Assembly (NCBI RefSeq): GCF_001517975.1
Contig: NZ_KQ950180.1
Coordinates: forward strand, 131,722 to 195,721
From: Thermobifida cellulosilytica TB100
GTDB taxonomy: Bacteria > Actinomycetota > Actinomycetes > Streptosporangiales > Streptosporangiaceae
Direction: 5' to 3'
Length of the DNA: 64,000 nt
In this document: positions 7,342 through 15,865 of the stretch, in pieces
How positions within the stretch are numbered: the first letter of the stretch is position 1
Layout: each line of letters starts with the position of its first letter
The notes under the pieces: model-generated
Database searches by the model: none
What the model was told of the DNA's origin: nothing
Seen by the model: only the letters and a program-made list of their open reading frames with translations
Translations under genes and position numbers: made by a program

Positions 7342-9111
7342 TCACCCCGCCCCGCCGGCGCCGACGCGGTCGGCCGCCTCCTCGGCCCGCGCGCCGCGCC
7401 CCGCCCGCGAAAGCACCCCGGTGCGGTGCAGCATGGCCAGGGCCGCGTCGATGGCCTCGGGGGTGGTGTCGAAGACGCAGCCCGCCTCCCGCAGCCTGGG
7501 CAGGGTGCCCAGCGACTCCAGGGGGCGCAGTTGGCCGGGGCGCAGACCGGACACCATGACGGTGACGCCGCGCGCCTGGAGCCGGTCCACGGCGTCGCCG
7601 AGGACCTGCGCCCCGGTGGCGTCGATGGTGCTGACCCGGGCCATGCGCAGGATGACCACCCTGGCGTCGGCGACCTCGGTGAGTTCCAGCAGGAACCGGT
7701 GGGCGGCGGCGAAGAACAGCGGCCCGTCGATCCGGTAGGCGACGATGTGCTCGGCCAGCAGGGCGCGCTCGGCCTCGGTGTGGTCGCCCGGGGGCAGGTG
7801 CCGCGTCAGCTCCTCCTGGTCGAGGCTGGCGTTGCGGGCCAGCGAGACCAGGGCGAGGGCGCCCGCGACGAGCATGCCGACCAGGACCGCGACCACCAGG
7901 TCCACGGCGAGGGTGGCCACCGCGGTGAGCACCAGCACGAAGGCGTCGGAGCGGGTGGCGCGGAGCATGGCGCGCACCGACCCGACCTCCACCATGCGCA
8001 CCGCCGTGGCCAGCAGCACTCCGGCCAGCGCGGCCAGCGGGATGCGCTCCACCAGGGGCGCGGCCGTGTAGACGATCACGGCGAGGATGAGGGCGTGGCT
8101 GAGCGCCGCCAGCCGGGAGCTCGCCCCGGAGCGCACGTTGACGGCGGTGCGCGCGATGGCCGCGGTCGCCGGGACCCCGCCGAACAGCGGGGTGGCGATG
8201 TTGGCCAGTCCCTGGCCGAACAGCTCCCGGTCGGGGTCGTGGCGCTGGTTGACGCTCATGCCGTCGGCGACCGTGGCCGACAGCAGCGACTCCAGCGCGG
8301 CCAGGGCCGCCACCGCGGCGGCGGGCGCCGCCAGCGCGCTCACCTGGGAGAGGTCGAGGAAGTCGAGGGAGGGCGCGGGCAGTCCCGCCGGGAGGTCGCC
8401 GATCCGCTCCGCCTCCAGGGGCGTGGTCTCCACGAGCAGGGTGGCCGCCGCGACGGCCAGCAGCGAGAACGGGACCGTGGGCCGCCACCGGGCGCCGACC
8501 AGCATCACCACGGCCACGCCGACGGCGAGGCCCGGTGCGCTCCACTGCGGGTGGGCGGCGAAGTCGCGCACCGCCTCCCACGCCACCAGGAGCACCTTCT
8601 CCCCCTCCGGGGTGGGCACGCCGAGCGCGGCGGGCACCTGTTGCAGGGCGATGACGGCGGCGATGCCGACGGTGAAGCCCTCCACCACGGAGGCGGGGAT
8701 GTAGCGGACGTAGCGGCCCGCGCGCAGCAGGGCCATCAGGACGAGCAGCACGCCCGCGAGCAGGCCGACGGTGAGCACCCCGGACGGGCCGTGCTGGGCG
8801 ACGATGGGCACCAGGACCACGGTCATCGCGCCGGTGGGCCCCGACACCTGGAGGTTGGAGCCCCCGAAGAACGCGGCGAGCGCGCCCGCGACGATCGCGG
8901 TAACCAGTCCGGCCTGGGCGCCCAGCCCCGAGGAGATGCCGAAGCCGAGGGCGAGCGGGAGTGCGACGACGGCGACGGTCAGCCCGGCCAGCAGGTTGCG
9001 TCCGGGGGCGTGCCGCATGCGCGCCAGGTCGGCGCGGGCCGGGAGCAGTCCGGTGACCCGGTGCAGGGCGGCGCGCAGGGTGCCGCCGCGGGGAGAGGAG
9101 GGGGTGCTCAC
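7342..9111 (-). CDS. SulP-family anion transporter with C-terminal STAS domain
   Basis: This 589-residue SLC26/SulP permease has an N-terminal hydrophobic core with family motifs ALPLALGFGISSG and GGSNLQVSGPTGAM, many membrane helices to about residue 430, and a cytoplasmic STAS domain (YRIDGPLFFAAAHRF, then VVILRMARVSTIDATG). SulP proteins move sulfate, bicarbonate or similar anions across the cytoplasmic membrane, and substrate cannot be read from sequence. The GTG start overlaps the stop of the ArsR-type regulator gene by 4 bases (GTGA), so the transporter is co-translated with the regulator and very likely controlled by it. Most SulP genes do not travel with an ArsR protein. Confidence 0.88.
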   Translation of the reverse strand: MSTPSSPRGGTLRAALHRVTGLLPARADLARMRHAPGRNLLAGLTVAVVALPLALGFGISSGLGAQAGLVTAIVAGALAAFFGGSNLQVSGPTGAMTVVLVPIVAQHGPSGVLTVGLLAGVLLVLMALLRAGRYVRYIPASVVEGFTVGIAAVIALQQVPAALGVPTPEGEKVLLVAWEAVRDFAAHPQWSAPGLAVGVAVVMLVGARWRPTVPFSLLAVAAATLLVETTPLEAERIGDLPAGLPAPSLDFLDLSQVSALAAPAAAVAALAALESLLSATVADGMSVNQRHDPDRELFGQGLANIATPLFGGVPATAAIARTAVNVRSGASSRLAALSHALILAVIVYTAAPLVERIPLAALAGVLLATAVRMVEVGSVRAMLRATRSDAFVLVLTAVATLAVDLVVAVLVGMLVAGALALVSLARNASLDQEELTRHLPPGDHTEAERALLAEHIVAYRIDGPLFFAAAHRFLLELTEVADARVVILRMARVSTIDATGAQVLGDAVDRLQARGVTVMVSGLRPGQLRPLESLGTLPRLREAGCVFDTTPEAIDAALAMLHRTGVLSRAGRGARAEEAADRVGAGGAG

Positions 9112-9452
9112 CGCTGCTCCTCCCGCTCGGCCTCGCGCAGTTCGGCCAGGAGTTCGCCCTGGTCGACGAGCATGCTGGTGAGGATGGTGCGAGCGGCCCG
9201 CAGCAGGTCCACCACCTGGGGGGTGCTCAGTTCGTAGCGCACGGCGTTGCCCTCGCGCCGGGAGACCACCAGGCCGGTGCGGCGCAGCACCGCCAGTTGC
9301 TGGGAGAGGTTGGAGGCCTCGACTCCGATGTCGGCGAGCAGTTCGTGGACGGGACGCGGTCCGTCCTGGAGCAGTTCGAGGACCCGGATGCGGACGGGAT
9401 GGCCGAGCGCGCGGAAGAACTCGGCCTTGGCCTGATAGAGCGGCACAGGCAC
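9108..9452 (-). CDS. ArsR-family winged-helix regulator
   Basis: This 114-residue regulator has the compact ArsR fold. KAEFFRALGHPVRIRVLELLQDG opens the domain, the recognition region is VEASNLSQQLAVLRRTGLV, and the beta-wing is SRREGNAVRYEL. It contains no cysteine, so the classic ArsR/SmtB thiol metal sites are absent. Redox sensing through cysteines (as in BigR) is also excluded, and the ligand is unknown. The GTG at 9452 is chosen over the longer frame because homologues I recall begin (M)xVPLYQAKAEFF and AAAAGAGAG precedes it. It forms an operon with the SulP transporter. A palindrome at 9512-9531 is a likely operator. Confidence 0.85.
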   Translation of the reverse strand: MPVPLYQAKAEFFRALGHPVRIRVLELLQDGPRPVHELLADIGVEASNLSQQLAVLRRTGLVVSRREGNAVRYELSTPQVVDLLRAARTILTSMLVDQGELLAELREAEREEQR

Positions 9453-9511
9453 AGATGACTCTCTTTTCACTTTTTGGGATGCACTGGGAGGTTTGCCGGG
9501 ATAAGAATGTC

Positions 9512-9531
9512 TGAACATGAAGAATTGTTCA
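9512..9531. promoter_or_regulatory. Candidate ArsR operator upstream of arsR-sulP
   Basis: TGAACA and TGTTCA form perfect 6-base arms around an 8-base AT-rich spacer, in an AT-rich patch about 60 nt upstream of the regulator start. Arm length, spacing and AT content resemble ArsR/SmtB-type operators. Binding is inferred. Confidence 0.5.
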
Positions 9532-9599
9532 AATCAGAAAATCCTCAGGTGACCGCAGTCACACCTGGGGAGACGTCCGGATGCGGGCACCACGGAGGA

Positions 9600-9634
9600 G
9601 CGGTCCGCCGGACCGGATCGCTCCGGCGGACCGC
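9600..9634 (-). terminator. Hairpin terminator after the PIN-domain gene
   Basis: Perfect 13-base arms (GCGGTCCGCCGGA and complement) surround a 9-base loop. It begins 57 nt beyond the PIN gene stop, reading on the minus strand, and insulates the arsR promoter region from that operon. Confidence 0.6.
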
Positions 9635-9691
9635 TGACAAAGGAAGCGCAGAGGAGTCCCTCCCCCGGAGAGGAGCACAGGCCCCGGTCTG

Positions 9692-10231
9692 CTAACCGAG
9701 CAGCCTCTTCTCCCTGGCCCAGGACTCAAACCCGCCCCGGGGGAAGGGAAGCCGCATCCCCGTGGCAGGGAGGTCGTCCACGAGGACCGACGCGTTCGTG
9801 ACCGTGCGCCTTCCCCGTCGGCAGGCGTCGGCGATCAGGCCCACGGTGCCGCGGACGGCCAGGCCGTGCCGCTCCGCCACCCTGCGTGCCGCGAGGTCGT
9901 CGAGCACCAGTGTGCCGCCGTTGACCTCAGCGTAGGCGCACAGCGTTGTCTCTCCGACGTTGTAGCCGTGAGTCGCTCCTAGGCGTTCGCTCCACGCACC
10001 GAAGGCCTTAAGCAATTCCAACGAGTCAGTGTTGACCACCGAGATCCACGAGGCGTTGAGGACCGCCGCCCGCGCCTCCGCGTGTTTGCTGCCGACCTCG
10101 TCGACCACTGCTCTGGTGGTCACCGCGTCGAGTCCGCTGATGAGGTCTCCGAGCACGTCGAGGCGGTCCGCCTTGGCCGAGTGCAGCAGTGGAGGGGTGT
10201 CGAACAGCAGTCGGTTACCAGAGGGGGTCAA
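9692..10231 (-). CDS. PIN-like domain protein, putative toxin/nuclease
   Basis: This 179-residue protein shows the PIN-like nuclease layout: Asp11 in LLFDTPPLL, a VVDEVGS acidic position, GETTLCAYAEVNGGTLVLDDLAARRVAERHGL carrying the Glu and Asp of the active site, then VRGTVGLIADACRRG. This matches the DUF3368/COG2405-like PIN families, which cut RNA with Mg2+ and commonly act as toxins. It starts at TTG, overlapping the stop of the XRE/ImmA gene by 4 bases (TTGA), so the two are tightly coupled, antitoxin or regulator first. Function as a toxin is inferred from family and context. Confidence 0.75.
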   Translation of the reverse strand: MTPSGNRLLFDTPPLLHSAKADRLDVLGDLISGLDAVTTRAVVDEVGSKHAEARAAVLNASWISVVNTDSLELLKAFGAWSERLGATHGYNVGETTLCAYAEVNGGTLVLDDLAARRVAERHGLAVRGTVGLIADACRRGRRTVTNASVLVDDLPATGMRLPFPRGGFESWAREKRLLG

Positions 10232-11325
10232 TCAGCCGCTTCCTCAGTGAGTTCCTCGATCGAGACTTGGCCGCGCATCAGTTCCACAGCGCGTACAGGG
10301 GTAATGCGCTCCTCGCGCAGCGCCGCCATCACCGCCGAGGCGAAGCGAGGGGAGACGCGCACCGAAGCGAGGTCCGGCTGCGGCTTCCAGCCCACCGCGT
10401 CCCGGAACTCGGCATCCGTTGGCTTGCGTCCCCGCAACTCGCGCAGCTCCTCCGCGTCCACCAGCCCGGTGCGTTTGAGCTGGGCGACAGCAAGGCCCCA
10501 GGAGACCCGGTAGACCGCTGCCAGGCGTACCAGGGCATAGCGGCGCGCCAGCGCGTCGTCCTCCTCCGCGACGTCCCGCACCCTGGCCCTGGGGAGCAGG
10601 AACTCGGCGGTGAACGCCTCCACCACCCGTTCGCGCTCCTCCCGGGAGGCGTGCACCCCGAGATCGCTGGAGAACTCGTCGCCCAGAACCAGATGACCGA
10701 GTTCGTGCGCGGCCGTACTGCGCCGCCGTCCCGGATCCTGCTGTGCACCGACGACGGCGACCGCAATCTCGCCGTCCACGAGAGACGCACCGTCTGAGGG
10801 GAGCTGGACGACCGCGACGAACTGGCCTGCCCGCTCGCACACGTCGGCCACCGAGTCGATCGGCTCCTCCCCCAGCCCGAGCTCCCCCCGCAGCCACCGG
10901 GCGGCCTGTTCGGCCTCCTCCGCACTGGTTACCCGTCCGGGGTAACGCCGCAGCGGTTCCGGTCTGAGGACACCAACACGGACGAGCTGGCGCACGTCCC
11001 GCAGCCACTCGGAGAGCAGAGCCTCGGTGCGGTAGGCATTCCGTGCGGCCTCGCTGCCTCCGATCTCGCTGCTGTCGGCAATGGCCGCACGCCGAGACAC
11101 CACCTCCGGCGGCGGGTGCAGGAAGTGCGACAGTGGAAAGCCGAGAGTGCGGGCGATCTGGGTGAGCTCCATCGCGTCGATACGGCGGTCGCCCTTCTCC
11201 AGCTTGGAGATCATGCTGCGCTCCAAGCCGATCTCGTCGGCAAGAGCCTGTTGGGTGAGACCGGCGGCCGCCCGGCTCTCCCGGATCCGCTCGCCGATAC
11301 TCGCCCAGCTCAGCTCCTCAACCAT
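10228..11325 (-). CDS. XRE helix-turn-helix regulator fused to ImmA/IrrE-type metallopeptidase
   Basis: This 365-residue protein has an N-terminal XRE domain (residues 10-70, TQQALADEIGLERSMISKLEKGDRR) and a COG2856 zinc peptidase domain with HELGH at 207-211 and a downstream acidic residue in the ERERVVEAFTAEFLLP segment. Proteins of this design repress a partner operon and can be inactivated or can cleave on a signal, as ImmA does with ImmR and IrrE with DdrO. ATG 11325 is used because a -10 element and palindrome lie just upstream, and the longer frame would run through them. It is followed by, and overlaps, a PIN-like gene. Together they resemble a toxin-antitoxin or stress-response pair. 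Confidence 0.85.
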   Translation of the reverse strand: MVEELSWASIGERIRESRAAAGLTQQALADEIGLERSMISKLEKGDRRIDAMELTQIARTLGFPLSHFLHPPPEVVSRRAAIADSSEIGGSEAARNAYRTEALLSEWLRDVRQLVRVGVLRPEPLRRYPGRVTSAEEAEQAARWLRGELGLGEEPIDSVADVCERAGQFVAVVQLPSDGASLVDGEIAVAVVGAQQDPGRRRSTAAHELGHLVLGDEFSSDLGVHASREERERVVEAFTAEFLLPRARVRDVAEEDDALARRYALVRLAAVYRVSWGLAVAQLKRTGLVDAEELRELRGRKPTDAEFRDAVGWKPQPDLASVRVSPRFASAVMAALREERITPVRAVELMRGQVSIEELTEEAAD

Positions 11326-11327
11326 GT

Positions 11328-11361
11328 GTGCGATTATCGCACGGCAAAGCGGTAGGGTGAA
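11328..11361 (-). promoter_or_regulatory. Promoter with operator overlapping the -10, leaderless start
   Basis: A 15-base palindrome, GTGCGAT-T-ATCGCAC with perfect 7-base arms (11328-11342), ends 2 nt before the XRE/ImmA start codon. On the minus strand it contains GATAAT (11337-11332), a good -10, with TTCACC (11361-11356) 18 bases upstream as a -35. Six bases separate the -10 from the ATG, so the transcript should start at or next to the ATG. Binding by the encoded XRE protein would block its own promoter. Confidence 0.65.
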
Positions 11362-11478
11362 TGTCACCGACAGTAAAAATTTGGTCTGCCCCGGCATCCT
11401 GTCGCCATGTACCGGAAGACCACCGCTGGACACCGTTGGAGCAGACGGCCTGTCGAAGGACCGCGCGGAAGACCAGGT

Positions 11479-11514
11479 AAAACGAAGAAGGCCCCTCCCT
11501 CGACGGGAAGAGCC
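11479..11514 (-). terminator. Terminator downstream of tRNA-Asn
   Basis: On the minus strand GGCTCTTCCC pairs with GGGAGGGGCC (including G-U pairs) around the loop GTCGA, followed by TTCTTCGTTTT. This is one of few hairpins in the window with a real T-rich tail, and it reads away from tRNA-Asn. Confidence 0.65.
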
Positions 11515-11590
11515 CTGATACGGGGCTTTTGTCGGAACCCCGGAATCCGGTAGGAGCGCGACCCGAATCAGTGTTCCAGTCGTGCTGTGG

Positions 11591-11666
11591 TGGCTCCCGC
11601 GATTGGACTCGAACCAATAACCTGCCGGTTAACAGCCGGCTGCTCTGCCAATTGAGCTACGCGGGA
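11591..11666 (-). tRNA. tRNA-Asn (GUU anticodon), CCA encoded
   Basis: On the minus strand the acceptor TCCCGCG pairs with CGCGGGA, the discriminator is G, and CCA is encoded at 11593-11591. The D arm is GCTC...GAGC, the anticodon stem is GCCGG/CCGGC with loop CTGTTAA (anticodon GUU), and the T arm is ATTGG-TTCGAGT-CCAAT. A terminator follows about 75 nt downstream. Confidence 0.96.
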
Positions 11667-11850
11667 TCGCGTCGGCTGCCGTTCCGGGGTGTTCCCCGCA
11701 GCGACATGAATAGGTTAGCGCACTCGGCACAGTGGTCGTGACAGGTTTTCCTCCGGCCCGGCGCGGAGCGCCGTTGTCGCCTCCTGCCCTGCCGACTTCG
11801 CGGCAGGTAGCGTGGACAGCGCCACAACCCCATCGTCTCGGGAGGACCGC

Positions 11851-12153
11851 ATGCGCATGCGCTACCAGATCGCCTTCGTCGCCGGACTCGCCGTCGGCTA
11901 CGTGCTCGGGAGCAGGGCCGGACGGGAGCGCTACGAGCAGATCGCCAAGGCCGCACGCGGCATCGTCGAGAACCCGACCGTGCAGGAGACCGCCGGGCTG
12001 GTGCGGGCCCAGGTCACCAGCGCCGGCAAGACCGCCTACACCAAGATCTCCGAGAAGCTTCCCGTCTCCTCGCTGCGCGACTTCCTCTCCCGGCCCACCC
12101 CGGAGGAGGAGGCCGAGCTCGACCGGGTCGAGGCCGCCGCGCCCCGGGACTGA
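11851..12153 (+). CDS. Small YtxH-like membrane-anchored protein
   Basis: This 100-residue protein has a single N-terminal hydrophobic segment (YQIAFVAGLAVGYVLGSRAG, about residues 5-24) with the Gly-x-Gly pattern and the following charged amphipathic helix RERYEQIAKAARGIVENPTVQET, as in YtxH-domain proteins. The C-terminal half is helical and acidic. ATG 11851 follows GGGAGGA with 5 nt spacing; a second in-frame ATG lies two codons on. YtxH-like proteins are linked to envelope or general stress in other Gram-positives, but the role here is unknown. Confidence 0.7.
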   Translation: MRMRYQIAFVAGLAVGYVLGSRAGRERYEQIAKAARGIVENPTVQETAGLVRAQVTSAGKTAYTKISEKLPVSSLRDFLSRPTPEEEAELDRVEAAAPRD

Positions 12154-12199
12154 ACCGGCCCCGCGTCCTCCGCCCGCGGGCGCGGACTACGGTGGGGGC

Positions 12200-12700
12200 A
12201 TGCTGCGATGGCTGCGCCGACACTCCCTTCCCTCCGAGATCCGCGCCCGGCTCGCCCTCGAACCGGGGGAACGGGTGATCGCCCACGCGCTGACCGGGGA
12301 CCGCACGGCGGCGGTGGTGGCCACCACCGCCGCCGTGCACCTGCCCGACGGGCGGCGGGTGCCGTGGGAGCGCGTGGACCACGCCGGATGGAACGACGTC
12401 GGCCTGACGCTCACCGTCGAGGACGAGCCCGAACTGGTCGTCCCCCTCCCCGCCCCCGGGCGGCTGGCCCAGGCCGTCTACGAGCGGGTCACCGCCACCA
12501 TCCTGGTCTCCCGGCACGTGCCGCTGCTGGCGGCGGAGGAGGGCTCCCCGGGCGTGCGGCTGGTCGCGCGCCGCTCCCCCGGCGGCTCCGAGGTCACCTG
12601 GCGCCTCCGCTACGACGAGGGCGTGGACCCCGACTCCGCGGAGGTCCGGGAGCGCACCGCCTTGGCCCTGGCACGGCTGCGCGAGCAGATGGGGATCTGA
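12200..12700 (+). CDS. Hypothetical protein of conserved actinobacterial type
   Basis: This 166-residue cytoplasmic protein has no membrane segment or signal peptide. The centre is beta-rich (ERVIAHALTGDRTAAVVATTAAVHLPDGRRVPWERVDHAGW, then LTLTVEDEPELVVPLP), resembling the PH-like beta strands of small actinobacterial proteins that I cannot name. The C-terminus is an amphipathic helix (VRERTALALARLREQM). It lies 46 bases behind the YtxH-like gene and 63 before the next gene, all on the plus strand, so the three may share transcription. Function unknown. Confidence 0.7.
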   Translation: MLRWLRRHSLPSEIRARLALEPGERVIAHALTGDRTAAVVATTAAVHLPDGRRVPWERVDHAGWNDVGLTLTVEDEPELVVPLPAPGRLAQAVYERVTATILVSRHVPLLAAEEGSPGVRLVARRSPGGSEVTWRLRYDEGVDPDSAEVRERTALALARLREQMGI

Positions 12701-12763
12701 ACCGGCGACACGCGACCGGAGACTGACCGGGGCTGTCAGGTATCCCGGCGATACTTCCGTCCC

Positions 12764-13231
12764 ATGACGAACTGGGAGTCCTTCGCCGCACAGGCGCCGC
12801 GGCTCGCCGCCGCGGTGCGCGCCCGCTTCACCGCCCACCGGCACCACGTCCTGGCCACCCTGCGCCGGGACGGGTCGCCCCGGGTCAGCGGAACCGAGGT
12901 GTCCTTCCACGGCCCCGACCTCGTGATCGGGTCGATGCCCGGTTCGGTCAAGGCCCGGGACCTGCTGCGCGACGGCCGGTTCGCGCTGCACGCCAACCCC
13001 GGCGACGGCTCGATGACGGGCGGCGACGCCAAGGTATCGGGGACCGCCGTGGAGGTGACCGCCCCCGAGGAGCTGGAGTCCTTCCGCCGCCGCACCGACG
13101 TCCCGCCCGGGCCGTTCCACCTGTTCCGGCTGGAGCTGCGCGACGCCGTACTGACCTCGGTGGAGGGCGACGCCCTGGTCGTCGACCTGTGGCAGGCGGG
13201 ATCGGGGGTGCGCCGCTTCACCCGGAGGTGA
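12764..13231 (+). CDS. Pyridoxamine 5'-phosphate oxidase-family protein
   Basis: This 155-residue split-barrel flavin-binding protein has RHHVLATLRRDGSPRVSGTEVSF as the first beta-hairpin, DLVIGSMPGSVKARDLLRDGRFALHANP as the phosphate-binding region, and a C-terminal HLFRLELRDAVLTSV strand. Such proteins bind FMN or F420 and act as small oxidoreductases or sensors; this subgroup has no assigned substrate. It is too short and divergent for true PdxH. The stop lies 10 bases from the convergent chitinase gene. Confidence 0.75.
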   Translation: MTNWESFAAQAPRLAAAVRARFTAHRHHVLATLRRDGSPRVSGTEVSFHGPDLVIGSMPGSVKARDLLRDGRFALHANPGDGSMTGGDAKVSGTAVEVTAPEELESFRRRTDVPPGPFHLFRLELRDAVLTSVEGDALVVDLWQAGSGVRRFTRR

Positions 13232-13241
13232 CGGGCCGCGC

Positions 13242-14582
13242 TCACCCCAGCGCCTCGGCCATCGCGGCCACCAGCTCGCCCTCCGGGTCCATGTCGAGGT
13301 TCCACAGGACCATACCGCGCAGGCCGTGCTCGACGACGTAGCCGCCCTTGAGGCGGACCACCTCGGGAGTGTCGTAGGACCACCACTCGTCGCCGTCGTA
13401 GACCCACTGGGCGCCGGTCTCCCGGTCGAAGAAGCGCTCGCCGGGGAGCTGTTCCAGGGTCTCGTAGGCGTCGGTCGACTGCCCGTAGTCGCCGTCGGCG
13501 CCCGCCTCGGCCGGGGAGAGCCAGCCGTCCCCGTCCGGTCCGGGGTCCACGCCGCTCCAGCCGCGCCCGTAGCCGGGGATGCCCAGGACCAGCTTGTCGG
13601 CGGGCAGCCCGTGGTCGAGGTAGGCGCGCACCGCCCGGTCGACGCTGGGCTGGTCGGGTTCCTGCTCGGGCGCGTACAACTGCGCGTGGTGCCCGGTGGT
13701 CCCCCGCCACGCACCGGTCAGGTCGTACCCCTGGACCGTCGCGAAGTCCAGGTAGGCGAAGACCTCGGGTTCGTAGCTGTCGCGCATGGTCTGCGGGTCG
13801 TTGCTCAGCGACGCCGAGAGGGTGTACTCCCGGCCGGTCTCGCGTTCCAGGGCGTCCAACTGCTCGCGGAACTCGATCACCGCGAGCGTGAAGTTGCGCC
13901 TGTCGTCGGGGTGCTCCACGTTGTCGGGGTGCCCGCGGCCGCCCGGCCACTCCCAGTCCAGGTCGATGCCGTCGAAGATGCCCGCGGCCACGCCCTCGCC
14001 GCCCTGCGGCTCCCCCGCCAGCTTCGGCAGGTTGCCGCGCAGCCACAGGTCGATGCAGGAGGCGACGAAGCGTTCGCGCGACTCCTCGGTGCGCACCGCC
14101 TCCGAGAAGTACCTCGACCAGTTCCAGCCGCCCAGCGAGATGCTGGTCCGCAGGTGGGGGTGCTTCTCCCTGAGCTTGCGCAGTTGGTTGAGGCTTCCGG
14201 CGAGCGGCTGCTCGTAGCGGTCGGCCCTGCCGTCCACGCTCTGCTCGGCCGTGTAGCGGCGCTGGAAGATCTGCCACGGCTGGTCGGCACCGGGCGGGAC
14301 GTGGCACAGCCCGTCCTCGCTGACGTCCCCGAACGCCCAGATCAGCCGGTCCAGATGCGCCGCTGCGCCGCTGGTGTCGACGTCCTTGACGGTGTAGCCC
14401 CGGTTGGCGGTGTTCCAGTCCGCGAAGTAGGCCATGCGCTCCCCCGCGGAGTCCGGCGGCCCCGCCCGCACGACCGCGACGACCCCGGCCAGGACCGCGA
14501 CTGCGACGGCTGCCGCGAGGGCGGCCCACACGACCGCCGACGGGCGCCGCCGCGCTGGATGGATCCGGTGCTGCCCCGTCAT
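13242..14582 (-). CDS. GH18 chitinase, membrane-anchored or secreted
   Basis: This 446-residue glycoside hydrolase family 18 enzyme hydrolyses beta-1,4-GlcNAc chains. The active-site motif DGIDLDWEWP lies at residues 204-213 with acid Glu211. Other family segments are AYFADWN (strand 1), SISLGGWNWS (strand 3), MVLWNLDMDP near the C-terminus, and a Tyr/Trp-rich insertion (EWWSYDTPEVV). The N-terminus has a basic start and one hydrophobic helix (about 17-40) without an obvious Ala-x-Ala cleavage, so it may remain anchored or be processed after VVRA. There is no separate chitin-binding domain. It appears monocistronic. Confidence 0.93.
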   Translation of the reverse strand: MTGQHRIHPARRRPSAVVWAALAAAVAVAVLAGVVAVVRAGPPDSAGERMAYFADWNTANRGYTVKDVDTSGAAAHLDRLIWAFGDVSEDGLCHVPPGADQPWQIFQRRYTAEQSVDGRADRYEQPLAGSLNQLRKLREKHPHLRTSISLGGWNWSRYFSEAVRTEESRERFVASCIDLWLRGNLPKLAGEPQGGEGVAAGIFDGIDLDWEWPGGRGHPDNVEHPDDRRNFTLAVIEFREQLDALERETGREYTLSASLSNDPQTMRDSYEPEVFAYLDFATVQGYDLTGAWRGTTGHHAQLYAPEQEPDQPSVDRAVRAYLDHGLPADKLVLGIPGYGRGWSGVDPGPDGDGWLSPAEAGADGDYGQSTDAYETLEQLPGERFFDRETGAQWVYDGDEWWSYDTPEVVRLKGGYVVEHGLRGMVLWNLDMDPEGELVAAMAEALG

Positions 14583-14682
14583 GGCCCCAAGGTATCCGTG
14601 TCCGCGGCGCGGCCGGCGTCAGCGGAGCACACCGGGGGCGTCCCCGCCGGACGGCCGCGGCGCAACCGCCGTCGCGGAGGAC

Positions 14683-15807
<1,125 letters not shown>

Positions 15808-15815
15808 CCTTACAG

Positions 15816-15840
15816 TCTGCCTGTGTTTTCCCCAGGCAGA
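15816..15840 (-). promoter_or_regulatory. Hairpin just upstream of the sigma-factor start
   Basis: Perfect 8-base arms TCTGCCTG/CAGGCAGA enclose a 9-base loop in the 58-base gap between dnaG and the sigma gene, ending 8 nt before GTG 15807. There is no T tract. It could be a processing site, a partial attenuator or a translational control element separating dnaG and sigma expression. Confidence 0.5.
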
Positions 15841-15865
15841 GAGATCGAATTTTGTCACCTTTGTG

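Noticed and set aside
9692-11325. Prophage remnant around the XRE/ImmA-PIN pair next to tRNA-Asn
   Set aside because: A tRNA gene and an ImmA-like protein suggest integration, but no integrase, att repeat or phage structural gene is seen between them.
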